DNA of 64,000 nucleotides from Acheta domesticus (GCA_031308135.1 JAHLJT010008756.1:66886026-66950025); one strand, 5' to 3'; shown: positions 32,749-42,865, counted from the stretch's first letter. Made by a program: numbers and translations. The notes: a model not told the origin generated them from the letters alone.

Positions 32749-33086
32749 GTCCATAATATTTGAAATTTTTTTGTTAGTCAGTGGCTTTACTTGTTTTGTG
32801 TCATGCTTACGTGCAAATGATTTATTTTGATTCTGTTAATTCGTTAGGGTATAACACAAGATTTTTCCTCTTTAGACCTAACCTTTCTACTTGTAATATC
32901 AAAAGAAACTATAACCAGAACGATTTTTGAAAAGACAAATATCCCAAATTACATCACACCAACTCCATTTGTGATGGGCCGTGTCTCCCTTACATTTGCC
33001 CCTGCTCTTAGCAGCTCCTGTGCCGTGGCAAGGCCGATTCCACTCGCCCCGCCGAACACTAGCGCCACTTGTCCTTCCAGTGCCAT
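23598..33086 (-). CDS. SDR-2: 15-hydroxyprostaglandin dehydrogenase-like, six coding exons
   Basis: A classical short-chain dehydrogenase/reductase expected to oxidise or reduce a small alcohol/ketone with NAD(H) in the cytosol. Exons: 33086-32994, 31607-31484, 28590-28484, 27111-26938, 25445-25291 and 23733-23598 (93/124/107/174/155/136 bp). They join to 262 codons plus stop, all with GT-AG borders and intron phases 0,1,0,0,2. Motifs: nucleotide loop VFGGASGIG (Thr of the usual TGxxxGIG replaced by Phe), the NAD-selecting Asp in VAVGDV, FVNSAG in place of NNAG, the catalytic Ser in NVASILG, and Tyr/Lys in IYCAAKHAVVG. An AG acceptor lies 2 nt before the ATG, so a 5' UTR exon is likely. A TTTATT (poly(A) signal on minus) lies at 23209. 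It appears intact and is a tandem paralogue of SDR-1. Confidence 0.92.
24845..25195. repeat. Dispersed repeat, copy with empty SINE site
   Basis: AATTACTTGATATTCT through GGTTCTGGCACGGGTACGCTAG matches 54505-54955 except that the latter carries a SINE. An (AT)n microsatellite expansion at 25003-25115 is present only in this copy. It lies just 3' of exon 5 within the terminal intron of SDR-2. Confidence 0.8.
25003..25115. repeat. (AT)n microsatellite
   Basis: Two long AT runs separated by about 40 bp of AT-rich sequence. Confidence 0.95.
25291..25445 (-). CDS. SDR-2 coding exon 5
   Basis: Encodes TGVRVITMCPGFTMTPM, the PG motif after the active site, and the variable substrate-binding loop. 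Acceptor TTTCAG, donor GTAAGAG. Confidence 0.9.
25870..26560. repeat. Dispersed AT-rich repeat (second copy of 8.04-8.4 / 10.18-10.5 kb family)
   Basis: Shares CTGATAACGAAAAA.TGGATAAA, AACACGTGGT and GTGAACAGCGCTAGCG with 8060-8290, and TTTACATGAAGCCCTTG to GAAGGACGTT with 10180-10280. It lies in an SDR-2 intron. Confidence 0.65.
26938..27111 (-). CDS. SDR-2 coding exon 4
   Basis: Encodes LAWKHMGKQEGGAGGVVVN, the catalytic Ser in VASILGL and the YxxxK motif in IYCAAKHAVVG. Acceptor CGCCAG, donor GTAAGTT. Confidence 0.93.
28484..28590 (-). CDS. SDR-2 coding exon 3
   Basis: Encodes FKRLDIFVNSAGIAENRNW, which holds the NxAG structural/catalytic Asn motif. Acceptor GTTTCAG, donor GTAAGTT. Confidence 0.9.
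30535..30648. repeat. Small foldback/MITE-like element
   Basis: Arms CAGCTG.T.CGGTG.CATCCAATCGG (30536 onward) and its reverse complement ending at about 30643, with a short central spacer. Located in SDR-2 intron 2. Confidence 0.55.
31137..31380. repeat. 244-bp foldback element near SDR-2 exon 2
   Basis: Near-perfect inverted arms: TATACTTCGGTTTTT...TTCTTTCTTGGCGCG with a G-run on the left, and a C-run followed by CGCGCCAAGAAAGAAAAACC and GAAGTATA on the right. The inner arms (ATGGAATCTCACGGTATTTC type) also match. It lies about 100 bp inside intron 2 from the exon 2 donor. Confidence 0.85.
31484..31607 (-). CDS. SDR-2 coding exon 2
   Basis: Starts VAVGDVAAAAGEAAAKQL and ends DDEQVE plus one base. 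Acceptor GCGCAG, donor GTGCGT. Very GC-rich, unlike the surrounding introns; no CpG-island role is needed to explain it. Confidence 0.9.
32615..32748. repeat. (AAT)n microsatellite in SDR-2 intron 1
   Basis: Imperfect AAT repeats with interspersed AGT units. Confidence 0.95.
32994..33086 (-). CDS. SDR-2 coding exon 1
   Basis: Encodes MALEGQVALVFGGASGIG and on to RAGAN. Donor GTAAGG follows. The ATG is preceded by TTTTCAGGC, an acceptor-like sequence. Confidence 0.9.
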
Positions 33087-34900
33087 GCCTGAAAAGAAAA
33101 GCATGCATCAAAATGACTAACAAGTAAAGTTATCTTTGCAGAAATGAAGAAATCTTTTAATCGAAAGGATTTATTGAACGAATAGTCAGTGAGTAGAATT
33201 ATAATAGTAATAATGGGTCTTAATACTTTTTGGAAGAAGCATTGCAAAAAAACTTTGCTAAACTCTCGGAATAACACAAAACTGAATTGCTAATGTTACT
33301 TGACATAATTCGTGAGACACCAATGATAGAAAGACAAACCATCCCACGGACAATGTCTAAAAAGAATAGAAAGGATGCGGATCAGTGAAGAAAAATCATT
33401 AATATGGCCCAAAAAATGGAAGAATAAAGCCAGAATCGGAAGCAGTGTTAATAGTTTAGAAAAGTAATTTTCATTCTTTTATTAACTTGAAATTCTGTTA
33501 TACAAAAAATAGAGTATGCAACTTATTTAAGCTGTCCTTTATGTTCTAACAATCGGTATAGTTAGTTATAAACTTTCAGAAAAAAGTATGTCCTTTTTAG
33601 GCCCTTAAGAAATTACGTATGTTTTTTGTTGGAAAAACCACATTTTTTTTGTACATATGAACATCGAGTGAGAATATGTTCTAACCTTTGAATCGAGACC
33701 GTACCCAGCTGCTCTGTTGCTAAGACAATGCCAATATCAAACACATTTTGCAAGCAATCTAGTTATCTTTAGAATCTACTTATCTCTCAAAGCATTCCTC
33801 CACTCCTTGCGGTTTTAACAACTACGTCCGCTGGGTAAATTACGCAAAGGTTGAATTTTTTTGAAAAAAGTATTTATTTATCTATCACATTTCCCCTTGC
33901 TATCTCGTTTATTTATCATTATTCGTTAAATGCTACCGTACATTGCTTTAATAAAAGATGCTGCCTAGAATTTACTTTATTTCAAATGTCTATCACTACT
34001 TCCCCGGTTTCTATGCCACTTATTTTCAAAAATATATTCCACAACGAAATCCTTTTGCTGCATATCATTAAAAATAATATTTGCTGAAATGCTGACTGCC
34101 ACTCACAATTGGAATTCAAAGAATTATTTATTTCAACAAAAAGATCATGTACACTTGATTTACATTCAGAAACTGCAAATATATATTTCCTCAGTATGTG
34201 AAGTTTGTTAATAGTATCCACTTTTATCTTCAGTACCTCCATAAAAAATTAAACATTTAAATATTGATCATATTTTCAAACAGTAGTTTTCTCATTTATT
34301 TCTACAGTCTCGACTATTTTCTTATATTTAAGTGTTTTACCTACCAATAACATTATTGAGTCCTTTTTCTTTCACGATTGTCATCACACAAATTTAAAGA
34401 AATTACACAGGCAAATTATAATTCATTTATTATATTCTCTCCAGAATTTTCGCATTTATTCGTAAAGAAATGAATGAACTCATCAGTTGAAGGGAAAATA
34501 TGAAACCGGATTCTGAGACTTGCTGAGACACTGCAAAATATCTTCAGGTTTATTTTATCAAAAAAGTGCAAAAAAAAGGATATTCAATCTCGCGTTTAAG
34601 TGAACCTTACTCTTTATCTTATTAGTAGTCCGTTCTATACGAGTATTTTTCAAATGATTATTTTATAATTTGCACAATGCATTTGGTAATTGTACCGACC
34701 TGTGTAAACTTCTCAGCAAGCAGCTCGGTTTGACGTTTCGACCGGTTGCAATGTCTGCACCGAATGTACTGAACTAGGCAAACCTGTTGGCGTTTTCCTT
34801 GTTACCAACCTTAAAGCAAAACATTTCCTAAACTCGATACCAGCACACCGGAGAGGTGCCTCGTTGCATCGATTGATATTACCGCAGTGCCTTTGACCGG
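33087..34900. other. Upstream flank of SDR-2, no gene recognised
   Basis: AT-rich, without convincing coding sequence or known repeats. The non-coding first exon and promoter of SDR-2 are expected here, but I see no decisive signal. Confidence 0.4.
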
Positions 34901-34944
34901 GAGTCCCGAGGACGGCAGGATTTCTTTTTTTTAAAAATTTATTT

Positions 34945-35045
34945 ATTTGACAAAAAAACAGTAAAAACTGTATATGACGTGTGGGGAAAGAGATTTATCT
35001 GTGCACATTTTCTTGAGAGCCAGAAAAAAAAAACAAGAAAAAAAT
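34945..35045. repeat. Fragment of a module shared with the P-element interior
   Basis: ACAGTAAAAACTGTAT.TGA...TG.GGAAA and TTTTCTTGAG resemble 3525-3600 (inside the P element) and 37425-37500. Confidence 0.45.
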
Positions 35046-35099
35046 ATTCACTAGCTGTCAGTTAGGTCGAATTCAGTCGCTGTCTGGAGGATAATTCTA

Positions 35100-35500
35100 G
35101 CGGCCGGCTGTTCTGATCGGTAGTTTCCCGTGGTTTCTCCGATCAACACCAGGCGAATACCGAAGCAGTACCCTAACAAACGGGCCACGGACGGCACGCG
35201 ATCTTTCTTTCTTCTTCCTTAACCTATCTTCCCCCCTAGCACACACACTTACATTAACATGCACTACACTACCACACATGCCGGGAGAGGCCGGGGCCTA
35301 GAGCTTGTCCTGGTTAGGGGTGGGAGATACCTGATTGGGGAAACCCCACTAGTCGCCGCTAAGTTGGCCGCCGGATCTCGCCAATGCAGCGAGGGAAGAT
35401 CACCGCCAACGCCCAGTGAAAAGCATACACTATACTTACGGGACTAATGACTTCTGTAGTTGATGCGCACGGAATTACTAACAGTCAATCAAGCAACGAT
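35100..35500. repeat. Composite SINE-like repeat
   Basis: Contains TTTCCCGTGGTTTCTCC...GGCGAATACC, related to the SINE at 36.9 kb. It then has a body with GGGAGATACCTGATTGGGGAA, GCCGCCGGATCTCGCC and the end ACTTACGGGACTAATGAC. The same end recurs at 43.2, 52.6 and 57.08 kb. Confidence 0.5.
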
Positions 35501-36839
35501 ACCAATATTGATATCAGGAAAGTGGGATATTGCTTCAACCATGAACTGATCCATGAACTCTTTTCACATTGTTTAATGAATGAAGGGATGCTATGAAGAA
35601 TTGTTAACTATGTCACAGTTGTGATTGATTCTTGTTAGAAAATGTGCGAGGTCTTTCGTAAAAAAAGTTGCTAAATCAATTAAACAAGTTTCCATAGTGT
35701 AATAAAGTATATTATGTGATTCCATTCTCCAGCAAATTATGCTGAAAGACTAAAAAATTGGAAGGGTCTTCCTTTAGGAACAATATTTTCGATCCAGAAT
35801 GCGAATCATTAAAGTGAATTGCAAAGAAAACTGACCCTGATTAATAGTTTCCTTCTTATTTGCCTTTCTTTTTCCTTCTTTATTCCTTCATTTCATTAAA
35901 TCATCTTTTTAATGTATCATCCTAAGTGTTTAAACGTTAGAAATGCAGGGTACATACTGCAAAATGCTCTTTTTTAGTAATCAACTTCAATATGCTAATA
36001 CCCATTCTTATGATTGGTCAATAGAAATCCTATTTATGTATGCCTGACGGGGGTATTTTCCTGGTACCTTTTATTTGATTATTCAACCTCATTTTCATTC
36101 AGTAGTTCTATATGGATTTAACCTTGCAGTAGCCCGAAGGATGTACCGCGGTTGATCCGTCATGATAAATTTATTTATGATAGTGTTATGGTTATGAAAT
36201 ATTGGTATGCTACTTTTCTTTCCTTCTCACGTGCGATTGGGAATTTTCTTTACTGCTACCAAGGAATAACAATACTTACTTCAAACAAACATTATAAAAT
36301 TACTTAAATAAACATTATAATCTGTATTCTTCATTCATTTCATACATACATTCATTCAACTCATCACATACATACATAGCATTTTATAAGTAAGACAACT
36401 CAAGAAATGTTTGCAGTAATCCGAATTTGTCGTTCCTTTGCACGCACATCTTATGATAAATCATCACATATGTATTTACCTTTATTGGGCATTAAGGTTT
36501 ATTGTCTTGTTAAAATATTTTTTGTAGTAAGTTTACAATGTGAGTTCCATTTAAATAAATATCGCCAAAAATCTTAATAATATTACTACTGTTATAAAAT
36601 GCTTATTTACCAACAAGTAACACAAAAATACATTCTATGTTCCAAAAATATAAAACAATTAACCCAGGCATTCAAAGTATTTGACATCCCTTCATTTGAC
36701 GTTTGTGGCCAAGGTTTATAATTTCTCACAGTAGAACTACTGAAACTGTTTCTTACCGCATTCCTTTTTATTTTCGCTATTTCTGGGCACTGAATTCGTA
36801 ATTATTTCATATGTTTATGTAGATTAGTAGTGTGTGTCT

Positions 36840-37085
36840 TCCTCCCTCCCCTCTCTCAATCGAGATGTCCGGGTTCGATACCCGGTCGGCCATCCTGACC
36901 GGGGTTTTCGTGGTTTCCCTTGGCCATAAGGCGAATGCTGAGATGGTTCCAAAAGCTCACGAACACCTCCCACTATCCCACCTAACACCTCCCACCATCA
37001 TCCTAGTCCTTTCACCCCACATCTTCACCCTATCCAATAATAACAATAATAATAATAATATTAACAATAACAATAATAATATCAT
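36840..37085 (+). repeat. tRNA-derived SINE with (AAT)n tail
   Basis: A B-box-like GGGTTCGATACCC at 36871 is followed by TTTTCGTGGTTTCCCTTGGC and AAGGCGAATGCTGAGATGG, then a tail of AATAATAAC units to about 37082. Structure is typical of insect tRNA-headed SINEs. Confidence 0.7.
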
Positions 37086-37419
37086 CCGATCACTTCATAA
37101 TTGATTATTTAAAGCTAACAACCTTGTCTTAACCAAAGGATGCGGCCGAAAGGCTGATCCCCATAATTCCACACGTTGATCTCTCCAGGATAGAATACGA
37201 CTGGGTCTCGAAAGAGAGAAACTTTTGTCTGGTCAGTAGTGGCCCATACGCAAGTAAGATGTATATTGTAAACACACACAAATTAGAGAAGAAAGGTACA
37301 CATAGCATAAGTTACACAGTTGAAAAAAATTGATTTCATGCTGATAGTCAACTATGATTAATTGAAGTTTAATTTTACATTGATTTTTACGTTAATTTGT
37401 TTTATCTAGTGAAAGAACT

Positions 37420-37660
37420 TTTGAAACTGTATGTGAAATACGAGCGAGATGTACAATCTGCGCATGTTTTCTTGAGCTCAAGAATTTCTTCCTCGCCCTT
37501 TAACTATGAATATTTGAATGATTAGTAAAAAGTTCCATCACAGCGAAGCTAGCAACATCTGAAAACTAGACATTTTCTCTCACAGGACAGAACATTATTT
37601 GCATTGGCAAACGAACTATGGATTTGGTATTTTAGTATTGCTCACAAAATTGTAATCCCT
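37420..37660. repeat. Second dispersed copy of the P-interior module
   Basis: GAAACTGTATGTGA..T, CATGTTTTCTTGAGCT, CCTTTAACTATGA and ATTTGCAT.G.CAAACGAACTA follow the same order as at 3530-3680 in the P element. A partial third copy lies near 63000-63110. Confidence 0.45.
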
Positions 37661-38285
37661 ATCTTCGGCTCTACTCTTTCCACAACTAGCAAGAGGAGAA
37701 CTCAACACTACGTCCCAGGAGAACAGTCGGAAGCTTAGGGCTGACTGTGGTAGATACTGTGGCGTCATACGGGTGTAATCAAAACATAGACGAGAGTGGG
37801 TTGTAATAACAGTGAGTTTATTCCTAAACTAGACCCTGGTCACAAGTAACAAATTTCACTGCTTACAATTAACTAACTAAATAGATCCCACTACTAGGAG
37901 AGATTTTAATCTAACGGCTACCTCACCGCTCTACATCTGAGACTTAATGCATGTCTCGCTCGTCACGACAATAAATTGCCGGCCCCTTGCCACGTGTGCC
38001 GCTCGCACAAACTTACGCATAACTCCCGTCGACGCTGCTGGGAACAAGAAGAGGGAGCGACTCGAGCGAGTAATTTGTGCAGCTTTGTGAACGCACGAAG
38101 TGCAATGCGCGTTCACGCCACTGCGGTGTAGCCACCCCTACCCTTACGGGCATCTATGGCCAATCCTGTAAAAGATAGAAAGAACAGAAGGTCAAAAACG
38201 ACAGTTGCCAACTGGCGCGCGCATTGCGTGTGCAGGAATACAAAGTTTTATGTTTCAAGTCTCATTTTGCTGTTTCAGATTTCTC

Positions 38286-41018
38286 TTACTCCAGAAAGTG
38301 CTTCGGTCGCTTATACTTAGCCCATTCTTCGGGCTGGTATGAAGCGAGCGAGGAAATGAGAGTGTTTTCCGAGTCAGCGGCGTCTTTGAAGAATTTTGTT
38401 GCTATTTTTTTGATGTGTTCAATTAGCAGTGGCATTTCTAGGTCACGATGCATAGCTTTAATAGGAATATACCTTGGGGCGCAGAGGGCGGCCCTGAGGC
38501 ATTCGTTTTGGACTACTTGCAGTTTTTTCAAATGAGTATCTGCTGCAATTGCCCAACTCGGGCAAGCGTAGTCCAGCTGCGGCCTAATCATTGCTTTATA
38601 AAGCGTGAGGCAGTTTGCCGTAGATAGTTTGCTCCGCTTGTGAAACAAGCTTCGCAATCTGCCTTTGGTCTGCCGCGCTTTCTTTTGCACGTTTTCTATG
38701 TGCAGCTTAAATGTTAGTGGGCTATCTAACGTAACGCCTAAATATTTAACACTTTTCGCCCATTTAATTTCATCTCCGCAAAGCGCGAGCGGCCTCGGCT
38801 GTGTGAATCGCCATTTCCGTGTGAAGAGTACCGCCGCACTCTTACCCACGTTGACTTTGACCCGCCACAGCTTCAGCCACTCCTGGATCTGAAGTAAATG
38901 CTGATCCAAGTACTTCTGAAGAAGCTCGATTCTTTTTGACGTGGCTATTACAGCCGTATCGTCAGCATATAAGGCGAGTTCCGTTTGCGGGTGCGTAGGA
39001 ATGTCACGCACGTACAGGCTGAAGAGCGTAGGAGCAATCACGCTCCCTTGTGGTACTCCGGCCCGCACGGCGCGACTTGTGGATTTGGCATTCAGAAGCG
39101 TTACTTGAAACGTTCTGTTTGCCAGGTATGAATGAAGAAGGTGCCAAAGGTATGAGGGGAAATTTAAGGTGTGAAGTTTGTACAGGAGACCTGCGTGCCA
39201 AACCTTGTCAAAGGCGCTGGCGACGTCGAGGAATACTCCACCTGTAAATCGGCCTTCATTGAAGTTGCGTCTTATGCGGTCCGTGATTCGCACAAGCTGA
39301 TGTGTTGTGCTGTGTTTTGCGCGGAAGCCAAACTGCTCGTTATTAATTAAAGAGTTATCTGAAATACATTTTAGAATTCTATTAAGGATTAATTTTTCAC
39401 AAAGTTTACCGAGTGTATTAAGAAGGCTTATAGGCCTGTACGACTCGGGAAATTTGGGGTTCTTTCCCTGCTTATGAAATGTAAGCACATGCGCGTGCTT
39501 CCACTGACTCGGAAAGTGCTGAAACATAAAAATTGCATTAAATAGAGCGACCAAAAACACTATGGCTTGCTGCGGCATCTTCTTCAGGACGTCGTTTGTG
39601 ATGCCGTCGGGGCCGGGAGCTTTTTTAGCTTTCAGCTCCGCGATGGCCGCCGCTACTTCAGCTTCAGTAGTGAAACTCGGCTCGTCGGCGGGCGCGTGCA
39701 GTGCCGCCGTTACTGTTTGTTGCACTTCGACAACATGCGGTAACGGCGGCGTTTCCTCGACCGGCTGAAACTGAGATTCAAGGACATTAGCGAGGAGTTC
39801 AGCTTTCTCCTCATTAGATTCCGCGAACTCTCCTGCGCTGTTCTGAAGCGGCGGCACTGTAATCGGCGTCCTGGAAAGCATGCGAGATATTCTCCATAGC
39901 GAATTGTCCTCAGGTTTTAGGCCTGAAAGAAATTTGTCCCATTTCTGATTGCGGTAATCCGCTAACTCGATTTCAACTTTGCGCTTCAATCGGTTTAGCT
40001 CCCGCTTGTCAGCTGGGTGTCGCGTGCTCTGCCACACTCTGCGCGCTCTGTTCTTCCTGTGAATTAAATTTAATAAATAGGGGGTTAGTGGCTGCTCCTT
40101 TTTTGAGGAACGCTGCTTCTCAGCTGCTGCGTTGAGGCTGTCAGTCACCGCTTCGGCGAATTTTGCTGCTCCGGCTTCTATCTGCTGCGGTCCTGAAAGA
40201 GCAGACGCGTCAGGTATGCGCTGCTGCAGCTCCGCCTGAAATTGTTTCCAATTAGTGCGCCGCTTCTGCGTCGTAGGTGCAGTGGATAGCGTCAGGCCGC
40301 CGCGTCTCATATCCGCTATAATTGGGAAGTGGTCAGAGGAGAGTTCATAGTTGATGGTAAGGGTGGGTGGGTAGTGAATGTTTTGACAGAGTGCAATGTC
40401 AAGAACATCCGGCTTGTTGTTAGAATTGTACGGATAGTAGGTGGGTGATGAGGGAGCAAAGATTTCGCAGCCGTTTGCGTCAGCAACAGCTTTCAGCTTA
40501 CGGCCGCGTGGGCAGGTGATGCGGGAACTCCAGGCTAAGTGCTTGGCGTTGTAATCGCCTGCTATGACTGTCGGAGTTCGGTTTGCCTCTACTAGTTTTG
40601 CAATATCTGCAGCTAGTTGGGCGCACGTTTCCGCGGAGCGGTCGGGGCGGGCGTACAAAGAGACAAGTCGAAGCGGCCCACGCTCCGTCTGAACGACAAC
40701 AGCAGTGGCCTCGGCGTGCTGCAGCTGCGGAAGAACTGAAACATAATGATTAATGTTGCGTCGTATGAGTATTGCAGTTCCGCCTTTGTTGGCGGCCGTC
40801 GTATTAGCTGCTTGTGCTGCTCTGTCATTTCTGTAGCAGATGAAACCTGGAATGTTAAAAGACAGATGCGGGCTTAGCCATGTTTCACCCAGCATCATTA
40901 CTGAAATATTTTGCCGAGCGAGAAAGCTGTGTAACTCTGTCTGCTTCGTACGCGAACAGATGCCGTTGCAGTTCCAGAAAGCAACGGGGTCGCAATTCCT
41001 ATAAAAAGAAGTAGCCAT
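38286..41018 (-). CDS. LINE ORF2: AP-type endonuclease and reverse transcriptase
   Basis: 910 codons without interruption. The endonuclease nicks target DNA and the RT copies the RNA there (target-primed reverse transcription). Endonuclease landmarks: FWNCNGI (about residue 14), LGETWLS (about 42), IAGDYNAKHLAWSS (about 150) and SSDHFPI (about 235). RT landmarks: KAPGPDGITNDVLKK, SYRPISLLNTLGKLCEK, FGFRAKHSTTHQL, FLDVASAFDKVWH, VPQGSVIAPTLFSLY and the catalytic YADD at about 684-687. No RNase H domain follows, in keeping with the Jockey clade. Length fits a complete Jockey ORF2. The start lies 3 nt after the stop of the shifted ORF1 frame. Confidence 0.95.
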   Translation of the reverse strand: MATSFYRNCDPVAFWNCNGICSRTKQTELHSFLARQNISVMMLGETWLSPHLSFNIPGFICYRNDRAAQAANTTAANKGGTAILIRRNINHYVSVLPQLQHAEATAVVVQTERGPLRLVSLYARPDRSAETCAQLAADIAKLVEANRTPTVIAGDYNAKHLAWSSRITCPRGRKLKAVADANGCEIFAPSSPTYYPYNSNNKPDVLDIALCQNIHYPPTLTINYELSSDHFPIIADMRRGGLTLSTAPTTQKRRTNWKQFQAELQQRIPDASALSGPQQIEAGAAKFAEAVTDSLNAAAEKQRSSKKEQPLTPYLLNLIHRKNRARRVWQSTRHPADKRELNRLKRKVEIELADYRNQKWDKFLSGLKPEDNSLWRISRMLSRTPITVPPLQNSAGEFAESNEEKAELLANVLESQFQPVEETPPLPHVVEVQQTVTAALHAPADEPSFTTEAEVAAAIAELKAKKAPGPDGITNDVLKKMPQQAIVFLVALFNAIFMFQHFPSQWKHAHVLTFHKQGKNPKFPESYRPISLLNTLGKLCEKLILNRILKCISDNSLINNEQFGFRAKHSTTHQLVRITDRIRRNFNEGRFTGGVFLDVASAFDKVWHAGLLYKLHTLNFPSYLWHLLHSYLANRTFQVTLLNAKSTSRAVRAGVPQGSVIAPTLFSLYVRDIPTHPQTELALYADDTAVIATSKRIELLQKYLDQHLLQIQEWLKLWRVKVNVGKSAAVLFTRKWRFTQPRPLALCGDEIKWAKSVKYLGVTLDSPLTFKLHIENVQKKARQTKGRLRSLFHKRSKLSTANCLTLYKAMIRPQLDYACPSWAIAADTHLKKLQVVQNECLRAALCAPRYIPIKAMHRDLEMPLLIEHIKKIATKFFKDAADSENTLISSLASYQPEEWAKYKRPKHFLE

Positions 41019-41200
41019 TATTTAAGGGGCGGGGGCGGGATGTGATGTGGGTGAGGACGGGCTCGCCTCCCTCGACGCGCCCCCCACAGCAGCCTCGATC
41101 GCCTCATGCGAGTGCAGCAATAATTGCTGCACGATCACACGAAGAATGATCTGCGGCCACTCGCGAGGGTCGCAGCCGGTGATGGCACGCATCAGCGCGC

Positions 41201-42736
41201 TCAGGACACGCTGAGGAGAGACCCCGTTCGGGCCAGATCCTCTAATGTCGCGTCCATGGCGTGCATCTGCTCGCCCAAGGACGCGGGGAGTGGGCTCGCC
41301 TCCGCCGTCCGCCTCCGCTGCTCCACGCGAGCGGCGCGCTCCTCGCGGGCCGCGGCGGCAGCCGGCGGCTGGCGCTCCCGGGCGGGGCGAGGTACCAGGG
41401 CGTCCGCGTACGAGCGGTCCTGGCGTCGCTGCTGCCGCTGAGCTCGTGGGCGTTCGCGTCTCTGCGAACGCTGAGGCCGCGGTGTTTGCGGCTGCTGCGG
41501 CGGTGGCGTGGGAGAGCGGCGGCGCGAAGGTTCGCGCTCCCGTGAGGGAGAACGCGACGCCTCCGACTGCGTGTCGGCCGCTCGCCGTTCCTGGATGCGG
41601 GCGCGCCTCTCGCGGTCCCGCTGCTGGCGCCGATGCCGCTCCTGCTGCGCCGGGTTGGCCCTGGAACAACGGCGCTTGAATTCGGGGCAGCCCCGATATC
41701 TCGCGCCGTGGTTGTCGCCGTCACAATTTGAGCAATGGCGCTCTCCCGCGGGGGCGTTCGCCCCCAGTGGGCAGTTTGCGACGTCGTGTGCGTCGCCGCA
41801 TTGCCTGCAGCGCGTGCGGCGCCGGCAATTGCGCGCCACGTGCCCGAAATCCAGGCAATTGTGGCATTGCGTGGGCCCGCGCGGTGGCCGATACAACTCC
41901 ACGCGCACGCGGAGCCCACGAATTGCTTCAACCTGGAGGAGCGCCCGGTGGCGCTCCGTATCATCCAGCGTTGCAATGATCAGCGGCAGAGCTCTGCCGC
42001 GTCGTCCCGGCCGCTGGCTTGTCATCCGCTCCAGCTTCGAAACCTGGAACCCAAGACGTTCCAGATTATCATGGAGCGTGTCGAAGGAAAGTTCGAGCGG
42101 TATGCCCCGAAGGACGTACCGCACAACTTTCCTGTTCCCTGTGGAGTACGTGTGGTACTCCACAGTTCTCTCCTCCAGGACGGCGAGAGCATCACGGTAC
42201 CCCGCATGCGAGGTGCACCGTATCCTTACGGCGTCGCCGGCCACCTCCGCGGTGATTTCGGCTTCGCCGCAGGCCGCATGCAGCCTCTCAAGGAGGCCGA
42301 AGATGTCCGCCACCCCGTAGAGAAAGATTGGGGGCGGGCGGCGGCGGCGGACGAGCGTGAACTCGCCCTCTCCGTCGTCCTCATCCTCGCCGGCTGGCGC
42401 AGGAGAGGCAGTGGCTGCGCCCGCTGAGGCGGGCGGCGTCGAGGTCGCGCCGTCGGCGCCCGCAGTGGCGGGCGGCTGCGTCGGTGGTGGCGGCGTCACG
42501 GCGGCCGGTGGAGCGGCGGCCCGCGCGGTGCCCGACGTGGAAGGGCCCGCGTCCGCTGTCATCCTCCTGCGAACAGAAGGAGAGCGATCATGCTCACTCA
42601 GCATGTCAGTGTACGGGGAGCCGGTGCGTTTCACCGTCCCCCGCTGGAGCCGCAACACGGTTCTGCCGCGCTCCTCGCTACCGCCCCCCGTAGGGGTCCG
42701 GAAGGAGAGAGCGGGAGACACCGGTGCCGACGACAT
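41201..42736 (-). CDS. LINE ORF1: gag-like protein with three zinc knuckles
   Basis: 511 codons. The N terminus is Ser/Thr/Ala/Pro-rich. A PRE_C2HC-like region follows (FLYGVADIFGLLERLHAACG, then YVLRGIPLELSFDTLHDNLE). Three CCHC-type knuckles come next: CHNCLDFGHVARNC, CRQCGDAHDVANC and CSNCDGDNHGARYRGC. The C-terminal part is Arg-rich. Together they are typical of Jockey ORF1, an RNA-binding nucleoprotein. The frame stops at 41201, 180 bp before ORF2. A second frame carrying a plausible C terminus (REWPQIILRVIVQQLLLHSH) runs to 41022, so a one-base shift near 41215-41235 has probably cut off about 60 residues. Confidence 0.9.
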   Translation of the reverse strand: MSSAPVSPALSFRTPTGGGSEERGRTVLRLQRGTVKRTGSPYTDMLSEHDRSPSVRRRMTADAGPSTSGTARAAAPPAAVTPPPPTQPPATAGADGATSTPPASAGAATASPAPAGEDEDDGEGEFTLVRRRRPPPIFLYGVADIFGLLERLHAACGEAEITAEVAGDAVRIRCTSHAGYRDALAVLEERTVEYHTYSTGNRKVVRYVLRGIPLELSFDTLHDNLERLGFQVSKLERMTSQRPGRRGRALPLIIATLDDTERHRALLQVEAIRGLRVRVELYRPPRGPTQCHNCLDFGHVARNCRRRTRCRQCGDAHDVANCPLGANAPAGERHCSNCDGDNHGARYRGCPEFKRRCSRANPAQQERHRRQQRDRERRARIQERRAADTQSEASRSPSREREPSRRRSPTPPPQQPQTPRPQRSQRRERPRAQRQQRRQDRSYADALVPRPARERQPPAAAAAREERAARVEQRRRTAEASPLPASLGEQMHAMDATLEDLARTGSLLSVS

Positions 42737-42753
42737 CTCTGCTCTTTTTTAAG

Positions 42754-42865
42754 AGCCCTAAAAAGGGCTGATTTGCTCTTATTTAAGCCCTAAAAAGGGC
42801 TGGTTTAATTTGGGCCCTGAAGAGGGCAAGCTCGGCTTTGCTCTTTTCTAGCCCTTAGAAGGGCT
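42754..42865 (-). promoter_or_regulatory. Array of four histone-type stem-loops in the LINE 5' leader
   Basis: Stem-loops at 42850-42865, 42814-42827, 42786-42801 and 42754-42769, read on the minus strand as AGCCCT-TCTA-AGGGCT, GCCCT-CTTC-AGGGC and twice AGCCCT-TTTT-AGGGCT. Three of them are followed within about 12 nt by a purine-rich AAGAGC. They end 18 nt before the ORF1 ATG. Confidence 0.75.

Noticed and set aside
38224..40828. Plus-strand ORFs across the LINE ORF2
   Set aside because: Antisense shadows of the 910-codon RT gene.
41022..42752. Several long GC-rich frames opposite or overlapping the LINE ORF1
   Set aside because: Shadows of a GC-rich coding strand; only the minus frame has zinc knuckles and family motifs. 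The single exception kept is the C-terminal piece ending at 41022.
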